Shown: positions 31,946 through 42,001, numbered from the stretch's first letter. The stretch is 64,000 bases of DNA from Kiritimatiellales bacterium (GCA_041656295.1 JBBADV010000005.1:62001-126000), one strand, 5' to 3'. The notes: a model not told the origin generated them from the sequence alone. Numbers and translations are program-made.

Positions 31946-34042
31946 TTATTCTTCGCCGCCGCGGACTTTGCCTTCCGCCCGGCGCTTCTTCACAACTTCT
32001 TCGGCAATGGAGAACGGTACAGCTTCATAATGCTCAAAAGTCATTGTAAAGGTGGCGCGTCCCTGTGTGAGCGAACGCAATGTATTGGAGTAACCGAACA
32101 TTTCGCTCAGCGGCACATGGCCTCTAACCAGTTTCATGCCGCCGCGCTCATCCATGGATTCAATGCGTCCACGGCGCTGACAGATGGTTCCGTTGACCGG
32201 TCCCATATATTCTTCCGGCATCGTGACTTCGATGGACATGACGGGTTCGAGCAGGTGCGGATGACCTTTCATAAAGAGCTGTTTAAAGCCTTGGCGCCCG
32301 GCGATTTGAAATGCGAAATCGCTGGAGTCGACATCATGATACGAACCGTCAATCAGATTGACACGCATATCAACGACCGGATAACCGGCATACGGGCCGC
32401 TTCCGAGCGCCTGAATAATTCCTTTTTCCACAGACGGAATGTATTCCTGCGGAATGCGTCCGCCGACAATTTTGTTATTGAATTCAAATCCGCTGCCCGC
32501 AGTGAGCGGCTCAAGCTCCAGCACAACGTGGCCGTATTGGCCGCGTCCGCCGGATTGTTTGGCGTGTTTGTAGGAACCGTTGGACGGCGAGGTTGCCGTT
32601 TCACGATACGCCACTTCAGGACGTCCGACTTCCGCCTGAACGCCGAATTCACGTTTCAGGCGGTCGACAATAATTTCGAGGTGCAGTTCGCCCATGCCGG
32701 AAATAATGGTTTCACTGGTTTCCTGATCGAACGACACAGTGAAGGTCGGATCTTCTTCGGCGAGGCGGTGGAGCGCTTCGCTGAGTTTTTCACTGTCACT
32801 CTGCGACACCGGTTTAATTGAAATGCTGATGACCGGCATAGGGAACTCCATCGCTTCGAGAAAAATTTCCTCTTCCTGTGAGCACAGCGTATTGCCGGTT
32901 TTAGTCTCCGTCAGACCGATCACTGCAACGATATCGCCGGCAACGGCTTGATCCAGTGTTTCCTGCCGGTTGGCATGCATGCGCAGGATACGGCCGACAC
33001 GCTGCTTTTTCTGCTCAGAACTGTTCCAGACGGTGGAGCCGCTTTCGAGTGTGCCGGAATACATGCGGATATAGGTCAGTTTGCCCATGTGTTTATCGGA
33101 CATAATTTTGAATGCCAATGCGGCCAGCACTTCATTATCATCCACTTTGCGTTGATTTTCCGGACGGCGCGTGCAAACAATCCCCCGGATTTCGTTCGGC
33201 GCCGGCAGAATATTAATGACGCCGTCGAGCAGGCGCTGAATGCCTTTGTTCTTAAATGCAGAGCCGCAGTAGACCGGCACCACCTGACGGGCGCAGGTGG
33301 CTTTGCGCAGGATTTTTAAAATTTCATCTCTTGAGAGATCACCTTCCTCAAAGAATTTTTCGAGCACCTCCTCGTCCTGTTCAGCACATTTTTCAACCAG
33401 ATTCGCGCGCCATTTTTTGGCTGTCTCCATCAGTTCTTCCGGAATCGGCTCTTCGCGGAAGCTGGTACCCTGTCCGACCTCATCATAATATACCGCAACC
33501 ATTTCAATCAGATCGACAATTCCCGTAAAGTTTTCCGATGAACCGATGGGAATAACCACCGGAACGGCATTCGCACCGAGCTGTTTGTGGATGTTTTCTA
33601 CAACATAGAAAAAGTCCGCGCCGATACGATCCATCTTATTAATGAATGCAATTTTCGGCACCTCATAGCGTTCAGACTGGTACCACACCGTTTCGGACTG
33701 CGGCTGCACACCGCCGACTGCGCAGAACAGCGCAATCGCTCCGTCGAGAATACGCAGCGAACGCTCCACCTCCATCGTAAAGTCCACGTGTCCGGGGGTG
33801 TCAATCAGGGAAATCTGGTGATCGCGCCACATGCAGGTAGTCGCTGCCGAAGTGATTGTAATGCCGCGTTCCTGCTCCTGGGCCATCCAGTCCATCGTTG
33901 CGGCGCCGTCATGCGTTTCGCCGAGCTTATGGGACCGGCCGGTAAAAAAAAGTATACGTTCGCTCACGGTGGTTTTGCCCGCGTCGATGTGCGCCATAAT
34001 TCCAATATTACGCACTTTAGATAAAGGTACTGATCTGGCCAT
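31946..34042 (-). CDS. fusA: Elongation factor G
   Basis: GTPase that drives translocation and, with RRF, ribosome recycling. The 698-residue protein has G1 AHIDAGKTT (17-25), switch I RGITITSAAT, G3 DTPGHVDFT and G4 NKMDRIGAD. Domains II to V include ISGMGELHLEIIVDRLKREF and GYPVVDMRVNLIDGSYHDVDSSD. It is full length. It stands alone rather than in a str operon (no rpsL, rpsG or tuf nearby), so a second EF-G elsewhere in the genome is possible. Confidence 0.96.
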   Translation of the reverse strand: MARSVPLSKVRNIGIMAHIDAGKTTVSERILFFTGRSHKLGETHDGAATMDWMAQEQERGITITSAATTCMWRDHQISLIDTPGHVDFTMEVERSLRILDGAIALFCAVGGVQPQSETVWYQSERYEVPKIAFINKMDRIGADFFYVVENIHKQLGANAVPVVIPIGSSENFTGIVDLIEMVAVYYDEVGQGTSFREEPIPEELMETAKKWRANLVEKCAEQDEEVLEKFFEEGDLSRDEILKILRKATCARQVVPVYCGSAFKNKGIQRLLDGVINILPAPNEIRGIVCTRRPENQRKVDDNEVLAALAFKIMSDKHMGKLTYIRMYSGTLESGSTVWNSSEQKKQRVGRILRMHANRQETLDQAVAGDIVAVIGLTETKTGNTLCSQEEEIFLEAMEFPMPVISISIKPVSQSDSEKLSEALHRLAEEDPTFTVSFDQETSETIISGMGELHLEIIVDRLKREFGVQAEVGRPEVAYRETATSPSNGSYKHAKQSGGRGQYGHVVLELEPLTAGSGFEFNNKIVGGRIPQEYIPSVEKGIIQALGSGPYAGYPVVDMRVNLIDGSYHDVDSSDFAFQIAGRQGFKQLFMKGHPHLLEPVMSIEVTMPEEYMGPVNGTICQRRGRIESMDERGGMKLVRGHVPLSEMFGYSNTLRSLTQGRATFTMTFEHYEAVPFSIAEEVVKKRRAEGKVRGGEE

Positions 34043-34293
34043 ACGTCTGTCTCACTGTTTTTTTGTTACATTTCTACAAAATTAAATAAAAAGAGCGTAA
34101 AAGTAAGCCACTTCATCCCCGCCGGTTCAAGCGGAAACGAAAAATTTTTTCTGCACGCTTCAAATGTTCTGCCGAACCCGTACCCTGCAGATCAAATGCC
34201 GCACTGTCTTATGATATAAAAAACTTTAACAGCAGTAATTTTTGAATTTCGAAATGTCTTGTCCGCCGGCCGATTTTTTGTAGCCTTATTCGA

Positions 34294-35448
34294 ATGGATA
34301 ACGATGTTTTTATTTCGCCGGAAGTTGATCTGAAACGGATTTCCCCGACGGCCGTCTTTTATCCCGGCTGCCGGATTTACGGCGAGAAAACATCCATCGG
34401 ACCCGACTGTATTCTTGGCGCAGAAGCACCGCTCACATTGAATAACTGTCAGCTTGGCCGCACGGTTAAACTGAAAGGCGGCTGGTGTTCCGGATCCGTG
34501 TTTTTCAATGGCACAAGCCTCGGCAGCGGTGCGCATGTGCGCGAAGGCACTATTATGGAAGAAAATTCCGCCGGCGCGCATACTGTTGGACTTAAACAGA
34601 CGGTTCTTTTCCCCTTTGTGCAGCTCGGCAGTCTGGTTAATTTTTGTGATGTGCTGATGGCGGGCGGCACGGGCAGTAAAAACCACAGCGAAGTCGGTTC
34701 ATCCTATATTCATTTTAATTTCACGCCGCATCAGGATAAAGCCACCGCATCGCTGGTCGGCGATGTGCCGCGCGGCGTGCTGCTGGACCAGCAGCCTGTT
34801 TTTCTCGGCGGACAGGGTGGACTCGCCGGTCCGGCACGGATTGCGTACGGCACCGTAATTCCGGCGGGAACGGTATGCCGGAAAGATGTGCTCGAAGAAA
34901 ATACGCTGTACGTACCCGAGCCGCTTGCGCCGCAACGTGCACCCTATAATCACGGCGTCTACAAGGATATCCGGCGCCTCATTTACAACAATTTGACTTA
35001 TATCGGAAATATGTATGCCCTGATGGCGTGGTATCAGGGAGTCCGTATGCTGTTTGTACGCGACGATTTTGACCGTGCCGTCATTACCGGCGCGCTGAAA
35101 AATCTGGATTTAATTCTTGGCGAACGGCTCAACCGGCTGGAACAGCTCGCCGGGAAAATGAACTATTCCATTGAAAAACTGAAAGATTCCGGTGCCGAAT
35201 TCGCCGCACTGGTTGAACAGCAGCAGGCGTTCTCCGGTGCATGGAGCAGGCTGCGCATAAAAATCGAAACCCTTGAAACACCGGCCGCCGGGCCGGTGCT
35301 GCTGCGTGAAATCGAAGCCGCCGGTAAAGACACCTACATCGCCGCAATAACAAATCTGACTGCTGATGCTCGCGCTGATGCAGCCGGCTGGCTGCAGCCC
35401 ATTGTTGATCAGGTCACCGGTCTCTGGAGCTTTTCTAACAACGAATAA
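34294..35448 (+). CDS. GlmU-like left-handed beta-helix protein
   Basis: A 384-residue protein. Residues about 5-225 read as hexapeptide-repeat left-handed beta-helix (ISPTAVFYPGCRIYGEKTSIGPDCILG, then GTVIPAGTVCRKDVLEENTLYVPEP), as in the acetyltransferase half of GlmU. The nucleotidyltransferase half is absent. The C-terminal part is helical with no recognised domain (YNNLTYIGNMYALMAWYQGVRM). It ends six bases before glmM, so a role in UDP-GlcNAc synthesis, for example acetylation or regulation, is a context-based inference. No ribosome-binding site is clear for the ATG at 34294. Confidence 0.75.
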   Translation: MDNDVFISPEVDLKRISPTAVFYPGCRIYGEKTSIGPDCILGAEAPLTLNNCQLGRTVKLKGGWCSGSVFFNGTSLGSGAHVREGTIMEENSAGAHTVGLKQTVLFPFVQLGSLVNFCDVLMAGGTGSKNHSEVGSSYIHFNFTPHQDKATASLVGDVPRGVLLDQQPVFLGGQGGLAGPARIAYGTVIPAGTVCRKDVLEENTLYVPEPLAPQRAPYNHGVYKDIRRLIYNNLTYIGNMYALMAWYQGVRMLFVRDDFDRAVITGALKNLDLILGERLNRLEQLAGKMNYSIEKLKDSGAEFAALVEQQQAFSGAWSRLRIKIETLETPAAGPVLLREIEAAGKDTYIAAITNLTADARADAAGWLQPIVDQVTGLWSFSNNE

Positions 35449-35454
35449 CCACCA

Positions 35455-36834
35455 ATGAACAACAAAACTATGGGAAAACTTTTTGGAACCGACGGCGTTC
35501 GCGGTATGGCGAACATGGGAAACATGACAGCGGAGCAGGCGCTCGAAATCGGCCGCGCCGTTGCGTATGTGTGCAAAAAATATCATAACGACTGCCGCAT
35601 CCGCCCGCGCATTGTCATCGGCAAAGACACACGCCTCAGCGGTTACATGCTCGAAAATGCGCTCACTGCCGGTGTCTGTTCGATGGGCGTCGACGTTTTA
35701 CTGCTCGGTCCGCTGCCGACGCCCGGTGTTGCATTCATTACGCAGGATATGCGCGCCGATGCCGGCATTGTCATTTCCGCATCACACAACCCCTATCACG
35801 ATAACGGCATTAAAATTTTTTCGCGCACCGGCTATAAGCTTCCTGATGCCGAAGAAGAGGAGATCGAAAAACTCATTTCAGGCCGAACGCTGCGCGACAT
35901 CCGCTCCACCGAAGATCAGATTGGCAAAGCCAAACGCATCGACGATGCTGCCGGCCGTTACATCGTATTCTGCAAAAATACATTCCCGGAAAACCTGACG
36001 CTTGACGGAATGAAAATTGTTCTCGATTGCGCCAACGGCGCATCATACAAAGTTGCGCCGACTATATTTTCTGAGCTCGGCGCGGAGGTTGCGGCGATTC
36101 ATGTGGAACCGGATGGAATGAATATTAATGCCGGCTGCGGCTCACAGCATACGCAGGACTTGCGCGCCAAAGTTCTCGCAACCGGCGCCGATGTCGGACT
36201 GGCCTTTGACGGCGACGCCGACCGGTTAATTGCTGTTGACGAGACCGGCGCCGAGCTTTCCGGTGATCAGATTATTGCAATCTGCGCGGCACAGATGAAA
36301 AAGAGTGGACAGCTTGCAAACAACCTCGTCGTCGGAACCGTTATGGCGAATGTCGGATTCCTTACAGCGATGAAGGAGCAGCACATTGATGTCGCCGTCA
36401 CGCAGGTCGGCGACCGCTATGTGCTCGAGAAAATGCTCGCCAGCGGCGCCGTCATCGGCGGCGAATCGTCCGGGCACATTATTTTTCATAAGCATCATTC
36501 CACCGGCGACGGAATGATCGCCGCGCTGCAGCTGCTCGCCATCATGCGTGCAACCGGTAAACCGCTTTCCGGGCTCGCAAAAATAATGAGCGTATTCCCG
36601 CAGCGGCTGATCAACATCGACGTCAAAGAAAAACCGCCCGTCGAAGAAATCACCGGGCTGCCCGCCGCCGTCAAAAAAGCTGAAGAAGAACTCGGCGGCA
36701 AAGGCCGCGTGCTCATCCGCTATTCCGGCACACAGAACATGTGCCGCGTCATGGTGGAAGGTCCAACCGATGAAATCACCGGTCGTCTCGCCGAAACTCT
36801 CGCCGGTGTGGTTCGCTCCGCGATTGGTGAGTGA
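35455..36834 (+). CDS. glmM: Phosphoglucosamine mutase
   Basis: Converts glucosamine-6-phosphate to glucosamine-1-phosphate for peptidoglycan and LPS precursors. The 459-residue protein has KLFGTDGVRGMAN at the N-terminus, the phosphoserine loop VISASHNPYHDNGIK (Ser110), metal-binding LAFDGDADRLI, the sugar-binding GGESSGHI and the phosphate-binding RYSGTQNMCRVMVEG. It follows the GlmU-like gene by six bases and is probably translationally coupled. The start could instead be the Met six residues later (35470). Confidence 0.96.
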   Translation: MNNKTMGKLFGTDGVRGMANMGNMTAEQALEIGRAVAYVCKKYHNDCRIRPRIVIGKDTRLSGYMLENALTAGVCSMGVDVLLLGPLPTPGVAFITQDMRADAGIVISASHNPYHDNGIKIFSRTGYKLPDAEEEEIEKLISGRTLRDIRSTEDQIGKAKRIDDAAGRYIVFCKNTFPENLTLDGMKIVLDCANGASYKVAPTIFSELGAEVAAIHVEPDGMNINAGCGSQHTQDLRAKVLATGADVGLAFDGDADRLIAVDETGAELSGDQIIAICAAQMKKSGQLANNLVVGTVMANVGFLTAMKEQHIDVAVTQVGDRYVLEKMLASGAVIGGESSGHIIFHKHHSTGDGMIAALQLLAIMRATGKPLSGLAKIMSVFPQRLINIDVKEKPPVEEITGLPAAVKKAEEELGGKGRVLIRYSGTQNMCRVMVEGPTDEITGRLAETLAGVVRSAIGE

Positions 36835-36896
36835 TGTTCAGCGCCGGGAATCATGAATTTTTAAACTCATGATTTGAAAACATAATCTCGTCGGAA

Positions 36897-38384
36897 TTAT
36901 TTTCCGGGCGTCATGCATCCGGTCGCGATTCCTTCGTATTCATCGAAAAACATTTCAGCATACTTTGTGCTGTAAACCGTTAGTTCATTCTCATGGAAAG
37001 AAAAACTTATTTTTAACGTGCCCAGATAATCATCCGTTGTATAACAGCACAACACCAGCGTGTTATCATCCGCCCAGGCCGCAGAAGCATGACAATCATA
37101 TCCTTTGCCTGCGGATTTCATCATCGTTCGGCCGAAATAGTGTGTCTCAGGAAATTCCTGGCGTATCTGTTTACCGAATCCGAAACGCAGGCTGTGCGTG
37201 CCGGTGGCATTCTCGTAGAACCATTCGCCTGACTCTGCCTCGAATGCAAAGTGCATTTTTTTGATACCCATCGAGTTTTGCGCCATTACATATTCGCGTC
37301 CGGCGACCTGTACCGCCGCAGATGACGTCGTGTTTCCGGCGACAGGTGTCAATGAAAGTCCGGCAGTATATGCTGTCAGAGCGCGTGTCGCCTCGGGATT
37401 TTCCGGCAGCGGTTCATCTGACAGCGCCGGCAGCAGCATATCCCATACTGCGTTCATGATCAGTGTATCTCCCGGCAAAATGGATTGCGTATCTGCCAGT
37501 GTGACTACGATGAGATCAGCTTCCGGCACACACAGCACCAGCTGGCTTCCCATGCCGCGGCAGGCAAATCCGTGCGGCGTGCGCCAGAATTGATAGCCAT
37601 ATCCCAGACTGTGTTCAGGCCAAACACCGCCAACGCGGTTATCCACTCGTACGCTCACGGCCCGGCGCATAAAATCGCCAGGAATCAGCTGTTTGCCGTT
37701 AAACATACCGGACTGCATGCATACCTGCCCGAATCGAAGCAGATCGCGGGCGGAACACAGTATGCCGGATCCCATCCAGTCATGTCCGCATGGCGTTTGA
37801 ATGCATTGGATGTCTTCACGCATGCCTGCCGGAATAAACAGCCGTTCGCGCAGGAATTCAGTTGTCTCCATGCCGGTCAGACGCTGAACCAGCATCCCCA
37901 GCATGACTGAGGCGAGCGTGTCATAACGAAAAAATGTGCCCGGCGGATGGTCTGCTTCCATCGTAAAAAATGCCTTTGTCCAGTCGGCATAATGCATGTA
38001 GCTGCCCCGGGCAAAAGGCGTGCGCATCTCCAGCAGATTTTCAACTGTTGTGCGGGCAATGCAGGGATGAACATCGCAGTTTTTATATTCAGGGAAATAA
38101 TCAATTACGCAGTCAGACAGCGCCAGTTTTCTATCGCCCGCCAGTATGCCGATGGCCACGCTGGCAAAACTCTTTGATATCGAGTACGCGCGATGAAGAG
38201 AGTCTTTATTAAAGGGCTCCCAGTACGCCTCAGCCGCCGGTTTCCCGTAACGCATGATCGCCAGCGCATGCATCGGCAGTCCCTGACGCTCCAACTGTTC
38301 TAATAGCTGCAGGATTTTTTCTGAAGGGATACCGACATCCTCAGGTGTTGTTTCTGTCGATTTAGAGTCCATTACGGTTACCAT
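36897..38384 (-). CDS. Serine hydrolase of the beta-lactamase / class C PBP family, cytoplasmic
   Basis: A 495-residue protein with the SxxK motif in AYSISKSFASVAIG and a Tyr-containing second motif near FFRYDTLASVMLGMLV. A GYGYQFWRTPHGF segment precedes the region of the third motif, and a C-terminal lipocalin-like beta domain follows (about 360-490). No signal peptide is seen, which is unusual for penicillin-binding proteins and favours an esterase or peptidase-like role. The substrate cannot be told. It lies convergent to glmM and downstream of argS by 12 bases, so it may be read from the argS transcript. Confidence 0.8.
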   Translation of the reverse strand: MVTVMDSKSTETTPEDVGIPSEKILQLLEQLERQGLPMHALAIMRYGKPAAEAYWEPFNKDSLHRAYSISKSFASVAIGILAGDRKLALSDCVIDYFPEYKNCDVHPCIARTTVENLLEMRTPFARGSYMHYADWTKAFFTMEADHPPGTFFRYDTLASVMLGMLVQRLTGMETTEFLRERLFIPAGMREDIQCIQTPCGHDWMGSGILCSARDLLRFGQVCMQSGMFNGKQLIPGDFMRRAVSVRVDNRVGGVWPEHSLGYGYQFWRTPHGFACRGMGSQLVLCVPEADLIVVTLADTQSILPGDTLIMNAVWDMLLPALSDEPLPENPEATRALTAYTAGLSLTPVAGNTTSSAAVQVAGREYVMAQNSMGIKKMHFAFEAESGEWFYENATGTHSLRFGFGKQIRQEFPETHYFGRTMMKSAGKGYDCHASAAWADDNTLVLCCYTTDDYLGTLKISFSFHENELTVYSTKYAEMFFDEYEGIATGCMTPGK

Positions 38385-38395
38385 TTATTAATACG

Positions 38396-40129
38396 TCAAA
38401 TCCGATCCGGGGTTTCAATGCCGAGCAGGGCGAGTCCGTTTTTAAGAACGGCGGCAGTGAGAGAGCAGAGGCGGATGCGGCTCTCGCGGATACCCTCTTC
38501 AGCTTTAAGGAACGGCACGTTTTGATAAAACGAACTGTAGAGCTGTGAAAGTTCATAGAGATAATCGGCGAGTACGCTCGGCCGGTTAAGTTTGGCGGCG
38601 GTGACAACGGCGGCGGCAAAACGGCAGAGTTTTAAAGCGAGCCGGCGTTCGGACGCTGCGGTGATGAGAATCGGAAAATCATCAGGATTTCTCCCGGGGA
38701 ACCGGGCGGCATATTTATCGCGCACGCTGGCAATGCGCGCATACGCATATTGCAGATACGGCGCCGAATTGCCGTCCATCGCAAGCGCTTTTTCCCAGGT
38801 GAAGGTGACAAGGCTCTGCGGGTTCTGACTGAGATCGGTATATTTGACGGCGCCGGTTCCCACCGCACGCGCCACGTCGCGCTGCTGCGCTTCGTCCATC
38901 TCCGGGCTGGAGCGTTTAACCACATCCAGCGCGCGCGCTTCAGCTTCGTTGAGCAGGTCTTCGAGTTTAATGACGTTGCCTTCGCGCGTTGAAAAGGTGG
39001 CTTCCGGCAGACGCATGAGTCCGAACCAGACGTGCGTAAGTCTGGTTTCAACGCCGAGTTTTTTACAGAGCGCAAAGAACTGTTTAAAGTGCAGCTGCTG
39101 GCGTTCATCCGTGACGTAAATGATCTCTGCCGGCTGAAATTCGGCAGTGCGCGAAAGTACAGTGGCAATGTCGGTGGTGGTGTAATTATAACCGCCGTCG
39201 CTCTTGCGCACGATAGCAACATTCAGACCCTCATCCTCAAGATCGCAAATCAGTGCGCCGTCGCTTTCTTTGATCAGATTTTTTGCATTGAGCTTTTCAA
39301 TGACGCCGGCGAGCTGATCGTTATAAAAACTTTCCCCGCGATAAAGATCAAATTTGATGTCGAGCCGTTTATAGATTTTATCAAATTCGCCAAGCGTAAG
39401 TTCGACAAATTTTTCCCACAGTGCGCGATTTTCAGGATCGCCCTGCTGCAATTTGACGAGTTCCGCTTTCGCACGCTCGCGCCACGTTTCGTCCTCTTTT
39501 GAACGGTTGTAGCTCTGCACATAGATGCGTTCGAGTTCTTCCACCGGCGCAGTTTTCAGTGCGTCCTGATTGGCGAATTCACGGTAGCCAAGAATGATAA
39601 GTCCGAATTGCGTTCCCCAGTCGCCGAGGTGGTTATCAGCAATCACGTTGTAACCGATCGCGCGGTACAGGCGGTCGAGCGCGTTACCGATAACAGTGGA
39701 ACGGATGTGCCCGATGTGCATCGGTTTTGCGACGTTCGGGCTGGAATAGTCGATGATAACCGTTCTGCCTTCACCAAGATCCGGCAGTCCCGGCGCATCG
39801 CCGGTTTGCAGGCGCTGAAGTTCTGCGGCGATAGAATCCGTTTTCAGATAAATATTAATAAAGCCCGGACCGGCGATTTCAATTTTTTCAACCTCTTCCG
39901 GCAGAACGGCAGTGTCGACAAACTTTTGAGCAATCGCGCGCGGACTGGCTTTCAGTTCTTTCGCCAGCTTCATCGCGGCTTCGCATTGACAGTCGCCAAA
40001 CTGTTCATTACGGCCCGGGATGACGCCGATGGCATCGGCAAGCGGTACAGCATCCGGAAAACATGCGATGAATGTTTCAGCGCACCACGCAGAAAGTCGC
40101 GTTTCGATTGAATAATTTTTACTGTTCAT
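38396..40129 (-). CDS. argS: Arginyl-tRNA synthetase
   Basis: Charges tRNA-Arg. The 577-residue class I synthetase, starting at ATG 40129 (MNSKNYSIETRLSAW), has the HIGH motif in AKPMHIGHIRST (138-141). In place of KMSKS it has FSTREGNVIKLEDLL, a variant seen in many ArgRS. The C-terminal anticodon-binding DALR domain ends with LAIG-like NGLALLGIETPDRI. The open frame continues upstream to 40300 without a start signal and is not used. An alternative ATG is five codons upstream (40144). No Shine-Dalgarno sequence is obvious for either. Confidence 0.95.
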   Translation of the reverse strand: MNSKNYSIETRLSAWCAETFIACFPDAVPLADAIGVIPGRNEQFGDCQCEAAMKLAKELKASPRAIAQKFVDTAVLPEEVEKIEIAGPGFINIYLKTDSIAAELQRLQTGDAPGLPDLGEGRTVIIDYSSPNVAKPMHIGHIRSTVIGNALDRLYRAIGYNVIADNHLGDWGTQFGLIILGYREFANQDALKTAPVEELERIYVQSYNRSKEDETWRERAKAELVKLQQGDPENRALWEKFVELTLGEFDKIYKRLDIKFDLYRGESFYNDQLAGVIEKLNAKNLIKESDGALICDLEDEGLNVAIVRKSDGGYNYTTTDIATVLSRTAEFQPAEIIYVTDERQQLHFKQFFALCKKLGVETRLTHVWFGLMRLPEATFSTREGNVIKLEDLLNEAEARALDVVKRSSPEMDEAQQRDVARAVGTGAVKYTDLSQNPQSLVTFTWEKALAMDGNSAPYLQYAYARIASVRDKYAARFPGRNPDDFPILITAASERRLALKLCRFAAAVVTAAKLNRPSVLADYLYELSQLYSSFYQNVPFLKAEEGIRESRIRLCSLTAAVLKNGLALLGIETPDRI

Positions 40130-40275
40130 AGCCCAGACTTTCATGAGGTTTGGAGCCGGAAATGAAAGCACAGTTTGGAATCCTGTTAAAGTGCCTTTTG
40201 CACCGGAATAAAACTTGCGTTCAAGTCGAAGTGTATTAAAGTTGAACTGATTGCAACAACGAAGGAGGCAATCCC

Positions 40276-40566
40276 ATGGCAGTTCAAAAGAAAATAACAA
40301 AAAAATCCGCGTCTAAAACAGTAGCGAAATCAAAAGCCGACGCTAAAAAAGTGCCGGCGAAAAAAACAGTTACTAAAAAAAATATTGCAAAAAAAGCCCC
40401 GGCGAAAAAGACTGCCGCTAAAAGAACAGTATCGCAGGATCAGTTCTATACAATGATCTGCGAGGCGGCCTATTTTGCAGCCCAGAATGACGGCAATAAA
40501 AAAGGAGCCGTTGAGTATTGGCTTGAGGCTGAATGCATTATTGGCAAGCGCTTTGATGTGCAATAA
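40276..40566 (+). CDS. Lysine-rich histone-H1-like tail fused to a DUF2934 domain
   Basis: A 96-residue basic protein. Residues 1-52 are an Ala/Lys/Thr-rich tail with AKKxxAKK-type repeats, resembling bacterial histone H1-like and eukaryotic H1 tails. Residues 53-96 (QDQFYTMICEAAYFAAQNDG, then GAVEYWLEAECIIGKRF) match the DUF2934 domain, whose role is unknown. A good ribosome-binding site (GAAGGAGG) precedes the start. I infer a small nucleoid-associated or nucleic-acid-binding protein. It has its own terminator and lies just upstream of tRNA-Val. Confidence 0.85.
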   Translation: MAVQKKITKKSASKTVAKSKADAKKVPAKKTVTKKNIAKKAPAKKTAAKRTVSQDQFYTMICEAAYFAAQNDGNKKGAVEYWLEAECIIGKRFDVQ

Positions 40567-40586
40567 CAGAACCGGAAAAATACGTC

Positions 40587-40618
40587 ACGCGCAGGATTGA
40601 ACTCCTGCGCGTTTTTTT
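40587..40618 (+). terminator. Intrinsic terminator after the DUF2934 gene
   Basis: ACGCGCAGGA and TCCTGCGCGT form a 10-bp stem around TTGAAC, followed by TTTTTTT. Confidence 0.92.
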
Positions 40619-40646
40619 GTTAGAAAGAATCGCATCCAAACAGTCC

Positions 40647-40723
40647 GGGCGTTTAGCTCAGTTGGTTAGAGCGCCTGCTTCACACGCAGGAGGTCACAGA
40701 TTCGAGTTCTGTAACGCCCACCA
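40647..40723 (+). tRNA. tRNA-Val (anticodon CAC), CCA encoded
   Basis: The acceptor stem GGGCGTT pairs with AACGCCC. The D-arm is GCTCAGTTGGTTAGAGC, the anticodon arm CCTGC-TTCACAC-GCAGG with anticodon CAC reading GTG, and the T-arm has TTCGAGT. Discriminator A and CCA (40721-40723) are encoded. Length 77 including CCA. Confidence 0.96.
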
Positions 40724-40945
40724 TCCAGGACTCGCCGGAGTGCAACGATTAAAACCACTTTGATCTCCGGTACACGTCGGTAGCTCTGGCTGTCTTGGGA
40801 AAGATATGAATCATACACGACTGCTCCCCTGCTCTTTTTCGGCTGCATCCTAAACCAAGCGCGCCTGTTTGCCGCACCCGAAACAAAGAGATTGCCCCTG
40901 TTGTACGGGATCCGGCTGTTGTTTGCACAACAACCGGTAAACGAC

Positions 40946-41650
40946 CTATTTTTTGCGGCGATAGAAGCGCAGCATCACGGCGCCGGCGGTCAGGAGAACA
41001 AAAGTATGAGGCTCCGGTATAACGGAGAGGTAGGGTCGCAGGAGGACGCCGCCTTCAGTTACGGTAGTCGATGCGCCATAGATGGAGAGGATCCGGTTTT
41101 CTCCTTCAACTTGTGAGAATTCAGGGATACTTAAAACAGTATAGGCGTAACCTTTAGCGAGGTCGGATTGGATTTGAGCGGTGAGATCCACAGCGTTCCA
41201 GCCCAAGGTGAAGGAGTGTGTGCCGATCACGTCCACATCACCCGACAACTGTTGTCCAGCATCACCGGCGGCCGGCATCACCTGAGTTTCGAGGTGACGC
41301 AGGTAGGATTCGGCGGGTGTGTTATACGCAGCCACATGGAAGTTAAATATGGCTGAGTCCACCGCCTGGCCCGCGAGAGAGGAGAGATCGATCTGGAAGT
41401 AGATGGATTTGCTTTCCCATATCCGGTCAGAGCCTCCATAATACTCATAATAACGCTGCGCGTGGATGAGCCCGGTGCCCGCATCGCCATAGGAAAACCC
41501 GTCGTCAGTATAACTCCCGCCCAACCAGACTTGCCGCATATACCAGTAGTTACCGGCTTCAGTCTCTGTAAGGGAAATTATCTGAGCTGCCGGCGCACCG
41601 AGTGCAGCGATGGATAAAACTGCCAAAACAAAGCGAAGCGTGGATCTCAT
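40946..41650 (-). CDS. PEP-CTERM exoprotein with DNRLRE/CBM-like fold
   Basis: A 234-residue exported protein. The signal peptide is RFVLAVLSIAALGAPAAQ. The middle part resembles the DNRLRE-type beta-sandwich (SIYFQIDLSSLAGQAVDSAIFNFHV, then HSFTLGWNAVDLTAQIQSDLAKGYAYTVLSIP), seen in many exported surface proteins. The C-terminus is VIPEPHTFVLLTAGAVMLRFYRRKK, a PEP-CTERM signal. A hairpin at 40912-40935 downstream lacks a T-tract. The gene is monocistronic, reading away from the promoter region shared with 41651-42206. Confidence 0.82.
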   Translation of the reverse strand: MRSTLRFVLAVLSIAALGAPAAQIISLTETEAGNYWYMRQVWLGGSYTDDGFSYGDAGTGLIHAQRYYEYYGGSDRIWESKSIYFQIDLSSLAGQAVDSAIFNFHVAAYNTPAESYLRHLETQVMPAAGDAGQQLSGDVDVIGTHSFTLGWNAVDLTAQIQSDLAKGYAYTVLSIPEFSQVEGENRILSIYGASTTVTEGGVLLRPYLSVIPEPHTFVLLTAGAVMLRFYRRKK

Positions 41651-42001
41651 CTCTCTTTTCCTTCCTTGTCGTTACAAAGTATATTGTGCATTGTGTTCGT
41701 GGTCTGCACAATTTGCATACCAGCGGAGATAACTAGCTGAAAATAAGTGAGAGGTCAAGAGAAAGCCGGGGTGAAGCGCCGGACGCCTTGCGGTCGAAAA
41801 GAACATATACCTGAGAATACGGAGTCGTGTAGCGGAATAGTATGGTCATGTTTTCGCAACCGCGCTGATTGTCACCGCTCAGGCTTTACTCCACCGCGCT
41901 TGCGTGGCACAGGGTACGGTGATGATTGGCTGCGGGCGGCAGTCTGTTTTCAGGGCGCATACTCAACTATATTCCTATCTAAGCTGCATTGTAAAAAATT
42001 A

